Below are positions 8,445 to 16,875 of a stretch of 35,886 nucleotides of DNA, piece after piece (position 1 is the first letter of the stretch; the number at the start of each line of letters is the position of its first letter). Origin of the DNA: Candidatus Paralachnospira sangeri (GTDB lineage: Bacteria > Bacillota > Clostridia > Lachnospirales > Lachnospiraceae); the NCBI GenBank assembly GCA_904397815.1, contig CAJFOT010000034.1, positions 1-35,886 of the forward strand, in the 5' to 3' direction. Below the pieces are notes generated by a model that was given only the letters and a program-made list of their open reading frames with translations, searched no databases and was not told where the DNA came from. The translations under genes were made by a program, and so were the position numbers.

Positions 8445-10850
8445 ATGGAAAGAATTTCAGAACATATGAAAAATAGCATCAAGAAAAAGATTGCCTCCTA
8501 TGGTGTGGTCATTTTGTTTTTTGCCGCCTTTTTCCTGTACGGCCTGATGGTGGTGAAAGATTACGGCATCTCCACAGATGAGCTGATCGAGCGGGAGAGC
8601 AGTCTGATCACTTATAAATATATCATGCCTTCTGTGTCGGATGTGGTGACGGAGACGGTGAACTTTCCGGAATTGACGCCGCTGAAGGAGTATAAGGACC
8701 GGTATTACGGCATGGCGGTACAGATCCCGGCTGTGGTGGTGGAGCATCTCTTTGGCTTTCAGCTGGATATCCGGAAGGTATTTCTGATGCGCCATCTCTA
8801 TAATTTCCTCATGTATTTCGCAGCTACGGTTTTCTTTTATAAAATCTGCAGAAAGCTGGGGCATGGGAAGTACATGTCTCTTCTGGGGACAGGCATTCTG
8901 ATTCTGACGCCCCGGATTCTGGCAGAGTCTTTTTACAATATCAAAGATATGATGTTCCTGTCCGTTTTTGTAATTGCCCTGTACTTTGGACTTCTGTGCA
9001 TGGAGAATTTTTCGTGGAAACGGCTGATTCCCTTTGCTTTTTTCGGCGCCCTGTGCACCAATGTGCGGATCGTGGGGGCCATGGTGGTGGCAGTCTGCCT
9101 GATTCTGGCTTTTATCAGGAGCATCGGTGAGAAAAAGTGGAAGAAAACCTTCTTTTACTGCTGGGGCACTGCCATTCTCTGTTTTGCCTTTTATTTTGTA
9201 ATGACGCCGGTGATATGGGAAAATACCTGGCAGGAAATCCTGAATCTGATCGATACATTTTCCAATTATGTGGTCTGGTATGCCTATACTTTCTTTATGG
9301 GTCAGTATGTGCTGTCCACAGAACTTCCCTGGTATTATCTTTTCGTCAATATCGGCATTATGACTCCGATTTTCTATCTGCTGATGTTCTTCTGCGGAGC
9401 AGGGGCTCTGGCGGCCAGAGGAGTGAAGGGTGTGATGCACAGACACGGGCCTAAGGAAACCGACTGGTACTATATCGGCCTGGCGGTGAATCTGATTGTG
9501 CCTTTTGTTTATGTCCTGGTCAGTCGGCCGGTGCTCTATAACGGATGGCGGCATTTCTACTTCGTCTATCCGATGATGGTGCTGGTGATGCTCTATGGAA
9601 TTGCCGTCATCTGGCAGGCGGCTGCTGCCAGAAAAAAGGCGGCCCTGCGGGTTTGTCAGGGCGTGACGGGGGCTGCGGTTCTGGGGGCGGCGGTCTGGAT
9701 CGGCCTGAACCATCCTTATGAATACTGTTTCTTTAACCGGATTGCCCTGCCTTTTGTGGATGACTATTTTCAGAAGGATTACTGGAATGTGAGCCATTAT
9801 GACCTGCTTCGCTACGCCTGTGAGCAGGACGGGCGGGAACAGATCAAGGTGTGGATTCTGCCGGAAAATACCATCACTTTCATGCCGCCGGAGCACAGAA
9901 ACAGGCTCGTCCATGTGGATAACCAGGACGATGCGGATTATATCGTAACGGCCTATACCCAGTCCTATGAGGATGAGCGGCTGAACCAGTATTATCTCTA
10001 TGATGAGATGAAAGCGGTCTGGGTGGACGGAATTAAGTTCAGCTCCCTCTTCCGGCGGGCCTATGATCCTTCCCTGCGCTGTGTTCTGGAGGAGAGCCAG
10101 GATACCCTGCGCTACGATGTCAGCGGCATGGAGTGGGAGATCAGCCGGGATGGGGACCGGACAGTACTTCATGGCAGCAGCCGGGAACCAGTGTCTCTGG
10201 ACAAAATTTATCTCCAGGGTTCTGACGGCCAGCTGATGGAGGAGATGGAAGTGCTGGTGTCAGAAGACGGGGTAAATTATACAGAGCTGGAACTGACACG
10301 GGAGTTTGACTCTGTAGATACAGACCGGAGCGGCTTCTGCGAGGGGATGGAGGTGACGGACATTATCATCCGTCACAAGGCTGCGGAGGAAGCGGAGCTG
10401 TCTGTGGTATTCCTGTCCGGGCGAGAGCTGGGAGAAGAGGCGGCGCCGGCCATGTCTGTCATTGAAGACGCAGAAACCTCAGATCGTCAGGAAGAGGCTT
10501 ACCTGGCCTATGACGGAAACCTGGAGACCCGGTGGACCAGCGGAACTGCTCAGACAGAAGGAATGTATTATGAAATCATGCTGAAGGACAGCGTCACCAT
10601 CAGCGGTCTGACCCTGGATTCCTACACCAGCCCCGGCGATGAAGGGAAGAATCTGACCATTTTGTGTTCCGCGGATGGGCAGGAGTGGATTGAAACAGAC
10701 GCGTCAACGGAAGACAACATCCACTATTCCTTTTCTCCGGCAGAGTGCCGTTATATCCGGCTGGAGGCAGGAGCAGTAGACGCGGACAGCTATAATAACT
10801 GGTCTATCCATGAGATTGGACTGGTGGCAGAGACGGAGGTAGGACAGTGA
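8445..10850 (+). CDS. GT-C membrane glycosyltransferase with C-terminal discoidin domain (copy 1 of 3)
   Basis: The protein has 801 residues. About 10-11 hydrophobic helices span residues 20-420. D-Y-G-I-S-T-D-E in the first outer loop gives an acidic pair (Asp45, Glu46) placed like the catalytic acid of PMT/ArnT-type GT-C enzymes. Further motifs shared with the two following genes are S-F-Y-N-I-K-D (161-167), N-G-W-R-H-F-Y-F (365-372) and N-H-P-Y-E-Y (421-426). A soluble outer region follows: first a mixed beta-rich stretch (about 440-660), then an F5/8 type C module (about 670-795). GT-C enzymes use polyprenyl-phosphate sugars on the outer face; the GT2 at 15946 could supply them. The ATG at 8445 follows AAAGGAAG. 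The acceptor is unknown. Confidence 0.8.
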   Translation: MERISEHMKNSIKKKIASYGVVILFFAAFFLYGLMVVKDYGISTDELIERESSLITYKYIMPSVSDVVTETVNFPELTPLKEYKDRYYGMAVQIPAVVVEHLFGFQLDIRKVFLMRHLYNFLMYFAATVFFYKICRKLGHGKYMSLLGTGILILTPRILAESFYNIKDMMFLSVFVIALYFGLLCMENFSWKRLIPFAFFGALCTNVRIVGAMVVAVCLILAFIRSIGEKKWKKTFFYCWGTAILCFAFYFVMTPVIWENTWQEILNLIDTFSNYVVWYAYTFFMGQYVLSTELPWYYLFVNIGIMTPIFYLLMFFCGAGALAARGVKGVMHRHGPKETDWYYIGLAVNLIVPFVYVLVSRPVLYNGWRHFYFVYPMMVLVMLYGIAVIWQAAAARKKAALRVCQGVTGAAVLGAAVWIGLNHPYEYCFFNRIALPFVDDYFQKDYWNVSHYDLLRYACEQDGREQIKVWILPENTITFMPPEHRNRLVHVDNQDDADYIVTAYTQSYEDERLNQYYLYDEMKAVWVDGIKFSSLFRRAYDPSLRCVLEESQDTLRYDVSGMEWEISRDGDRTVLHGSSREPVSLDKIYLQGSDGQLMEEMEVLVSEDGVNYTELELTREFDSVDTDRSGFCEGMEVTDIIIRHKAAEEAELSVVFLSGRELGEEAAPAMSVIEDAETSDRQEEAYLAYDGNLETRWTSGTAQTEGMYYEIMLKDSVTISGLTLDSYTSPGDEGKNLTILCSADGQEWIETDASTEDNIHYSFSPAECRYIRLEAGAVDADSYNNWSIHEIGLVAETEVGQ

Positions 10851-13279
10851 AAAAAATCTTTGCAGATAAGCACAGACTGCACAGATTGTGTGTGATCCTG
10901 TTTTTTGCGGGGCTGCTGATTTACGGCTGCCTTGCATTCAGGGATTATGGCATTTCGGTCGATGAGAATGTAGAGCGGAACAGCACTCTGGTGACCTATA
11001 AGTATCTGATGCCTTCGGTGTCGGATATTGTGACGGATTCTGTGAATTTTCAGGAGATTGAGGATCTGGATACTTATACAGACCGGTACTATGGGGTAGC
11101 GGTGCAGCTGCCCATGGCGGTGATCGAGCATCTTTTCGGCTTTGAACTCCCGCTGCGGACGGTATATCTGATTCGGCATTTTTACACTTTCGCCCTGTTT
11201 TTCCTGGCAGCGGTGGTATTCTATTTCCTGGGGAAACGGCTGACCGGCAGTCCCTGGGGGGCACTGCTGGGGACTGCTATGCTGGTGATCTCTCCCAGGA
11301 TGCTGGCGGAATCATTTTATAATATTAAAGATATTGTCTTTCTATCTTTTGTGATCTATAACCTGTATGCTGCGGCGGTCTTTCTGGATAAGCCCTCAGT
11401 AAAACACGGCGTTATCCTGGCAGTGGTTTCCGCTCTCTGCACCAATGTGAGGATCGTGGGGGCGGTGGTGATCGCCTCCTGTATGCTGGTCAGCCTGATT
11501 CAGGGAATTGTGCAGAAACAGGCGGGACGGCGGTTCCTGGCGGCAGCAGGGGTATCGGTTCTCTGCATCGGCCTTTATATCCTGTCCATGCCGGTTTTGT
11601 GGAAAGATCCGGTGGGGGAACTGATTCAGACGGTAAAAACCTTTTCTGATTTTACCAACTGGGATGATATCTTCCTGTACCGGGGCTTTGCGGTCCGGGG
11701 CAATGACCTGCCCAGAAGTTATATTTTCGTCTGGATTTTTATCTCTACGCCGCTGATTTACCTGGCACTGTTTGCTGTCGGCATCATCGGGAAATTTGCG
11801 GGATGGCTGCAGGGACTGTACCGGGCGGTGACAAAAAAGGAAGAACTGCCCGCTGATTTCTGGCAGCATATCCTCTTCGGCCTGGTGCTGGTGATTCCCC
11901 TGGCTTATGTGGTGCTGCGCAAGCCTACCCTGTATAATGGGTGGCGGCATTTTTACTTCCTGTATGCGGTGATCATGATTTACGCCATGGAAGGAGGACT
12001 TCTGCTGCTGCGGGGGACAGGGAAGGCCGGAAAAGCCGGTCACTGGCTGCAGGCTGTCAGCGGCGGGGCCATTGCCTGCGGCATGGGACTCACCCTGGGG
12101 TGGATGATTGTCAGCCATCCCTATGAGTATATGTATTTTAATCCCCTGGTGCGGAACTATGCTCTGTACAATTTTGAGCTGGATTACTGGGCGGTGTCGG
12201 AGATGGATATGCTCCAGTATATCTGCGACCATGATGACAGAGATGAAATCAGGGTCTGGTGTACTGCCAGTGATTTTAATAAGTCAGTGCTGATGCTGTC
12301 GGAAGCGGACAGACAGCGGCTGGTTTATGTCTCCTCGCCGATGGAGGCAGATTACGCGGTGTGCCGGGATCTGATGAAGACCAGCGTGGAGCAGATGGAG
12401 CGGCAGTTCGCCTTTGAGGAAATCTACTCGGCGGAGGTGGATGGGCGAACCATTAATTCTGTCTTTATGAGAACGGACGAGCTGGGCGCGGAGAGCACTG
12501 TCGCCTGGACCGGGGAGGGGCTTTCCTACAGCGCGGCCAGCATTTCCTGGAGCCTGGAGGAGGAAGCCGGGAAGACAGTTCTGGTTTCAGACCTGGGGAC
12601 GGAAGTTTCCCTGACGAAGGTGTCAGTCCGGGGAGACAGCCAGGACTATCTGAGGGGACTTCGGCTGGAAATTTCTCAGGATGGGGAGCGGTGGACGGAA
12701 GCCCGGCCGGCAGAGCGGAATGATGACTATATTTTATATAATAAAAAAGCAGTATTTGAATGTGAGGGAGAAGTTCGTTACCTGCGGCTGACCCATGTGG
12801 ATGGACTGGAACGGCCGGAGGAAGGTCAGCTGGTGCTGGAGACAGAACTGTTCCTGCCCCTGGGGGTTCAGGCAGAACTGTCGTCGCCTCAGATCGTGGA
12901 GCGGGTGTCCGGCCATGAAAATCCGGTGGCCTCGGTCAACACCATCGACGGCAATCTGCTGACCAGATGGCAGTCAGAAGATGTACAGAAGGAGGGCATC
13001 GCCTTTGACATCGTACTGAACGATGTCTATACCCTGTCAGGCATTCGCCTGGATACCGGAGAGTCTCCCAACGAATACCCCAGAAAGCTGCGGATCTTCG
13101 TCACAGCGGATGAAGTAAACTGGACAGAGGTAGAAGCGGAAACTGCCGATCAGATCCTGTTCACTTTCCCGGAGTCAGAGGTGAAGATGATCCGGCTGCT
13201 GACAGGAAACATGGACAGGATGGATGTGCAGGACCGGTGGTCTATCTACGAGATCACTCTGATGCAGGCGGCAGGCTGA
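10847..13279 (+). CDS. GT-C membrane glycosyltransferase with C-terminal discoidin domain (copy 2 of 3)
   Basis: This 810-residue paralogue of the preceding protein starts at a GTG that overlaps the upstream stop by 4 bases (GTGA), with GGAGGT 6 bases upstream, so the two are translationally coupled. It keeps D-Y-G-I-S-V-D-E (Asp39, Glu40), A-E-S-F-Y-N-I-K-D, Y-N-G-W-R-H-F-Y-F and H-P-Y-E-Y. The outer part ends in a discoidin module (about residues 680-805) with L-T-R-W-Q-S-E, Y-P-R-K-L-R-I-F-V-T and R-W-S-I-Y-E-I. Helix topology matches copy 1. The soluble middle region differs clearly between copies, which suggests different acceptor or donor choice rather than a recent duplication. Confidence 0.8.
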   Translation: MKKIFADKHRLHRLCVILFFAGLLIYGCLAFRDYGISVDENVERNSTLVTYKYLMPSVSDIVTDSVNFQEIEDLDTYTDRYYGVAVQLPMAVIEHLFGFELPLRTVYLIRHFYTFALFFLAAVVFYFLGKRLTGSPWGALLGTAMLVISPRMLAESFYNIKDIVFLSFVIYNLYAAAVFLDKPSVKHGVILAVVSALCTNVRIVGAVVIASCMLVSLIQGIVQKQAGRRFLAAAGVSVLCIGLYILSMPVLWKDPVGELIQTVKTFSDFTNWDDIFLYRGFAVRGNDLPRSYIFVWIFISTPLIYLALFAVGIIGKFAGWLQGLYRAVTKKEELPADFWQHILFGLVLVIPLAYVVLRKPTLYNGWRHFYFLYAVIMIYAMEGGLLLLRGTGKAGKAGHWLQAVSGGAIACGMGLTLGWMIVSHPYEYMYFNPLVRNYALYNFELDYWAVSEMDMLQYICDHDDRDEIRVWCTASDFNKSVLMLSEADRQRLVYVSSPMEADYAVCRDLMKTSVEQMERQFAFEEIYSAEVDGRTINSVFMRTDELGAESTVAWTGEGLSYSAASISWSLEEEAGKTVLVSDLGTEVSLTKVSVRGDSQDYLRGLRLEISQDGERWTEARPAERNDDYILYNKKAVFECEGEVRYLRLTHVDGLERPEEGQLVLETELFLPLGVQAELSSPQIVERVSGHENPVASVNTIDGNLLTRWQSEDVQKEGIAFDIVLNDVYTLSGIRLDTGESPNEYPRKLRIFVTADEVNWTEVEAETADQILFTFPESEVKMIRLLTGNMDRMDVQDRWSIYEITLMQAAG

Positions 13280-13303
13280 ATCTGCCGACTCCAAACTTCC
13301 CTC

Positions 13304-13333
13304 TGTACACTGCGGGGCGTGTTATGGTATAAT
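13304..13333 (+). promoter_or_regulatory. Extended -10 promoter before the third GT-C gene
   Basis: TGTACA (13304-13309), an 18-base spacer and a perfect TATAAT (13328-13333) preceded by TGG, giving an extended -10 element. It sits in the 212-base gap between two GT-C genes, the only sizeable gap in this block. Its -10 is the left end of a 31-bp palindrome, so a repressor bound there would block it. The predicted transcript has a leader of about 150 bases. Confidence 0.6.
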
Positions 13334-13356
13334 GTCCACAGTGTGGACATTATACC
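13326..13356. promoter_or_regulatory. 31-bp perfect palindrome overlapping the promoter, candidate operator
   Basis: Two 15-base arms, GGTATAATGTCCACA and its exact complement, flank a single central G. The arm contains the -10 TATAAT. The core TGTCCACAGTGTGGACA (13333-13349) recurs exactly at 13450-13466. This fits a dimeric repressor operator, although a symmetrical repeat element is also possible. I do not recognise the motif as that of a known regulator. Confidence 0.55.
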
Positions 13357-13449
13357 TGCGCCGATTCGTGCTGACCATCGGGAAGCATATACCACAGCGA
13401 ATCGTGCGCATCCCCCCCGGAGGGAGCATGTCTGAAGGACAGGATGTAA

Positions 13450-13466
13450 TGTCCACAGTGTGGACA
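13450..13466. repeat. Second copy of the 17-bp palindrome core
   Basis: TGTCCACAGTGTGGACA is identical to the core of the palindrome at 13333-13349, 117 bases away. It lies in the leader of the third GT-C gene, about 25 bases before its start, where it could act as a second operator or as an RNA hairpin. Between the copies an inverted 7-mer, CGATTCG (13362-13368) and CGAATCG (13398-13404), adds further symmetry. Confidence 0.6.
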
Positions 13467-13491
13467 AGATCATGGAATCACAGGAAGGAAA

Positions 13492-15930
13492 ATGACGAAT
13501 TTGAATAGAAAACTGATGATAACGCGGAAACCCAGATGGGATACTGTGGTGGTACTGCTGTTTTTTGCGGCTTTTTTCCTGTACGGCTGTCTGGTCTTTC
13601 AGGATTATGGCATTTCAGTGGATGAGATGACTCAGAGAGGCCACAGCTTGATTAATTATAAATATCTGGTGCCTTCTGTATCAGATATCAAAACCTTTGC
13701 GGTGGATTTCCCTGCAATGGGGAATCTGGAGGACAGCCAGTCCTTTTATGGGGTGGCGATCCAGCTGCCTCTGGTTCTGGCAGAGCATCTGACAGGATTT
13801 ACGATGCCTTTTAAAACCATGTTTCTGATGCGGCATTTTTATACTTTTTTCCTGTTTTTCCTGTCGGCAGTCTGTTTTTATAAGTGCTGCCGGCTGTTTA
13901 CGGAAAACAGACTGCTGGCCCTTCTGGGCACTGCCGTCTACATTCTGAATCCCAGGACCCTGGCAGATTCTTTTTATAACATAAAGGATCTGGTAGGGCT
14001 TTCTCTGTGTATGATGACCATTTATTTCGGATGTAAAATGCTGAGGGAGATGAAACAGCGGCATCTGATTTTCTTTGCTTTTTTCGGCGCTCTGGGCACC
14101 AATTCCCGAATTGTGCTGGCAGTGGTGATTGCGGCTTTTCTCTTTGCTGCTTTCATCCAGGGCATCAGCCAGGGAGAATGGAAGAAACGGTTTTTTCTCT
14201 GCCTGGAGGCGGGGATTCTGAGTCTGGTTTTTTACTTTATCATGACGCCGGGGATCTGGGCCAATACGCTGCAGAATGTGCAGGAGACGGTGGAAACCTT
14301 CTCCAATTATACCGATATGCCCGGCACCAGCGTGTATAACGGCAGCACTGTTACCGGGGACGACCTCTCCCGGAGTTATATCTTTGTCTGGATAGCCATC
14401 ACTATTCCAGTGGTGTATCTCCTGTACGCCGCTGCCGGCATGATCCGGAATCTGCGGCAGATGATCCATATGGCGGTGAAGAGAAAAAAATGGAGCTGGA
14501 TCCAGTATGTATGGCTGGCGCTTTTTCTCACAATGGCGATTCCCTTCGCCTATGTGCTGATTGTAAATCCGGTGGTGTACAACGGCTGGCGCCACTTTTA
14601 TTTCCTTTATTCGGTAATCGCTCTGGGAGCCTTCTTCGGCCTGCTGGCCTGTGAGGAACTGTTCCGGAGCAGGAAGAAGCTGGTCTGGGCCGGGAGAGGG
14701 GTTCTGGCGGCCGGCATCGTGGGCATGATGGTCTGGATCGGCATCAACCACCCCTATGAATATGTGTTCTTTAATATATTCGCCAGAAACAATGTAGAAA
14801 ACAATTATGACCGGGACTACTGGGGAATGTCTACCTATCAGGCTCTCCAGTATATCTGTGAGATTGACGACAGCCCGGAACTGAATATATATGCCTATAA
14901 TGGGTTCTCCAAGCTGTTCCTGTCGGATGAAGACTGGGACAGGGTATTTTTCGTAGAGAATATGGAGGACGCGGATTATATCATCGAGAATTATCAGAAG
15001 GGGGCAGATACGGGGCTGTATGAGCAGTATTATTACTATGACCGGATCCACGACTTTACAGTGGACGGCTTCTCCGTCTGCACCATCTATAAAAAGGTCT
15101 ATAATCCCTACTATTCCGGCAGCATGTATCAGGACAAGGCCAGCGGCCGACTGATGTATCCCATCAATGACCAGGAGGTGGAGTGGACCTGGCAGGCTGA
15201 TGGAGACATGGTCACCTACACCGGAGAATACCGGGAGGCGATGGCCGCGGATGCTTTCTATCTGGATACCTCCTGGGAGGAGGCGGCTGCCGGCATGGAG
15301 ATCTGGCTGTCAGAGGATGGGGAGACATGGCTGTCCGTGACAGACCTGGAAGGAACCAGCCACGGCCAGTACGCAGTGCAGGCCCTGCTGCCGGAGACGG
15401 TAAATGTGAAGTATATCCGGTTCAGCCATCCCAGGCTGTCCTATGACCCGGGGCAGGAGGACGGGGAAGCCTATGCCTCCCTGCATATTCAGCTGTACCG
15501 CTCCGTGGAGGAGGAAGCCCAGGCGCCGGAGGCGGTCTCTCCCATTGAGCGGGTGGCCGGACATGAGAATCCGCTGCTGTCTATGGATGCGCTGGATAAG
15601 AATTCCTATACCCGCTGGGAGACAGAGAACAGCCAGCAGGCCGGTCAGGCCTATGACATCGTCCTGAATAATCTGTATGAAATTTCCGGCGTCCGCCTGG
15701 AATATGGCGTGGATGGAGAAGATTACCCCCGGCAGCTGCGTGTGTTTCTGTCAGCGGACAATGAGACGTGGACAGAGGCTGTTGTGTACACAGAGGACAA
15801 CATTGAGTACTATTTTGAAAATACATCCTGCCGTTATATCAGACTGATGACCGGAGATCCCGGCGAGGAGCTGGACTGCAAGTGGGCCATCGCGGAGCTG
15901 GAACTTCTGGCCGGCGCCAGGCAGGAATAA
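13492..15930 (+). CDS. GT-C membrane glycosyltransferase with C-terminal discoidin domain (copy 3 of 3)
   Basis: This 812-residue third paralogue has D-Y-G-I-S-V-D-E (Asp44, Glu45), L-A-D-S-F-Y-N-I-K-D, Y-N-G-W-R-H-F-Y-F and N-H-P-Y-E-Y, with 10-11 predicted helices in the first 430 residues. The C-terminal discoidin module (about 685-808) has Y-T-R-W-E-T-E, Y-P-R-Q-L-R-V-F-L-S and C-R-Y-I-R-L-M. The start follows GGAAGGA. Unlike copies 1 and 2 it has its own promoter and palindromic operator-like sites, so its dose may be controlled separately. It is followed after 15 bases by a polyprenyl-phosphate-sugar synthase-like gene, its likely donor source. Confidence 0.8.
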   Translation: MTNLNRKLMITRKPRWDTVVVLLFFAAFFLYGCLVFQDYGISVDEMTQRGHSLINYKYLVPSVSDIKTFAVDFPAMGNLEDSQSFYGVAIQLPLVLAEHLTGFTMPFKTMFLMRHFYTFFLFFLSAVCFYKCCRLFTENRLLALLGTAVYILNPRTLADSFYNIKDLVGLSLCMMTIYFGCKMLREMKQRHLIFFAFFGALGTNSRIVLAVVIAAFLFAAFIQGISQGEWKKRFFLCLEAGILSLVFYFIMTPGIWANTLQNVQETVETFSNYTDMPGTSVYNGSTVTGDDLSRSYIFVWIAITIPVVYLLYAAAGMIRNLRQMIHMAVKRKKWSWIQYVWLALFLTMAIPFAYVLIVNPVVYNGWRHFYFLYSVIALGAFFGLLACEELFRSRKKLVWAGRGVLAAGIVGMMVWIGINHPYEYVFFNIFARNNVENNYDRDYWGMSTYQALQYICEIDDSPELNIYAYNGFSKLFLSDEDWDRVFFVENMEDADYIIENYQKGADTGLYEQYYYYDRIHDFTVDGFSVCTIYKKVYNPYYSGSMYQDKASGRLMYPINDQEVEWTWQADGDMVTYTGEYREAMAADAFYLDTSWEEAAAGMEIWLSEDGETWLSVTDLEGTSHGQYAVQALLPETVNVKYIRFSHPRLSYDPGQEDGEAYASLHIQLYRSVEEEAQAPEAVSPIERVAGHENPLLSMDALDKNSYTRWETENSQQAGQAYDIVLNNLYEISGVRLEYGVDGEDYPRQLRVFLSADNETWTEAVVYTEDNIEYYFENTSCRYIRLMTGDPGEELDCKWAIAELELLAGARQE

Positions 15931-15945
15931 TGGAGGATAGAAAAT

Positions 15946-16875
15946 ATGGAACAGATGCTGAGTATTGTGATCCCTGTGCTGAATGAGCAGGATTCCCTGA
16001 AAATTTTATATGAGAAGATCATGGAACAGGTCGGAGACAAATATCTCTATGAAATCCTGTTTATCGACGACGGGTCTACCGACCAGTCATCCCAGATCGT
16101 GAAAGAGCTGCGGGAAGGGGACAAAAATGTCCATCTGATTGTGTTCCGGAAAAATTTCGGCAAGGCGAAGGCTCTCCAGACCGGCTTCCGCAATGCTCAG
16201 GGGGACATTATCATTACCATGGACGCAGATCTCCAGGATGATCCCTGTGAGATTCCCCGGTTTGTGGAGAAAATCAATGAGGGCTATGATCTGGTGTCCG
16301 GGTGGAAGCAGAACCGTCATGACCCGCTGGAAAAGCGGCTGCCTTCCAAGTTGTTTAACAAAGTGACAGAAAAGCTGTCCGGCGTTCATCTCCATGATTT
16401 TAACTGCGGATTCAAGGCGTACCGCCGGGAAGTGGTGGAGAACATTGACATCTACGGGGAACTGCACCGTTATATCCCGGTACTGGCCGATCGCCAGGGC
16501 TTCCGGATCACCGAGATTGTGGTGCACCATCATAAACGGGAATACGGCAAGTCCAAATATGGTTTTGAACGGTATCTGCGGGGCCTGTTTGATTCTTTTA
16601 CAGTGGCGTTTCTGGGGCGTTTTTATGACAGGCCCATGTACTTTTTCGGCAGGATCGGCCTGGTGCTGTCCATGCTGGGCGGAATCATCTGCCTGTACAT
16701 GACCTATCTGTGGGCAACGAAGCAGCCCATTGGAACCAGGCCCCTGCTGCAGCTGGGTGTGCTGCTGCTGATTGTGGGCGTGCAGATGATTTCCATCGGC
16801 TTTATCGGAGATATGATTGTGGACGCTACCTACCACAGCCGGTATAATGAAGGACATGTAAAGGAAAAATTGTGA
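15946..16875 (+). CDS. GT2 polyprenyl-phosphate glycosyltransferase (GtrB/DPM1-like)
   Basis: The protein has 309 residues. The GT-A domain shows I-V-I-P-V-L-N-E (7-14), D-D-G-S-T-D (41-46) and the family hallmark D-A-D-L-Q-D-D-P (93-100). Two C-terminal helices (about 230-255 and 268-292) follow, as in GtrB, ArnC and DPM1-type enzymes that move a sugar from a nucleotide donor to polyprenyl phosphate on the inner face. The product would feed GT-C enzymes outside, and three such candidates lie just upstream. No GtrA-like flippase is visible. GGAGG precedes the start, and the next gene overlaps the stop. Confidence 0.9.
   Translation: MEQMLSIVIPVLNEQDSLKILYEKIMEQVGDKYLYEILFIDDGSTDQSSQIVKELREGDKNVHLIVFRKNFGKAKALQTGFRNAQGDIIITMDADLQDDPCEIPRFVEKINEGYDLVSGWKQNRHDPLEKRLPSKLFNKVTEKLSGVHLHDFNCGFKAYRREVVENIDIYGELHRYIPVLADRQGFRITEIVVHHHKREYGKSKYGFERYLRGLFDSFTVAFLGRFYDRPMYFFGRIGLVLSMLGGIICLYMTYLWATKQPIGTRPLLQLGVLLLIVGVQMISIGFIGDMIVDATYHSRYNEGHVKEKL

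Noticed and set aside
8457..10172. 571-codon open frame on the minus strand
   Set aside because: It lies antisense to the first GT-C gene, with low-complexity His/Gln/Pro/Ile-rich composition, no family motif and no ribosome binding site. It is a shadow of the codon bias on the other strand, as are the long minus-strand frames at 1949-3190, 4657-6147, 13681-15051 and 19807-20979.
13333..13466. CRISPR repeats
   Set aside because: Only two copies of a short palindrome occur, 117 bases apart, with no array or cas genes.
13246..13473. 75-codon minus-strand frame across the palindrome region
   Set aside because: It consists largely of translated palindromes, has no ribosome binding site and overlaps the end of a real gene. 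The region is better explained as regulatory or repeat DNA.
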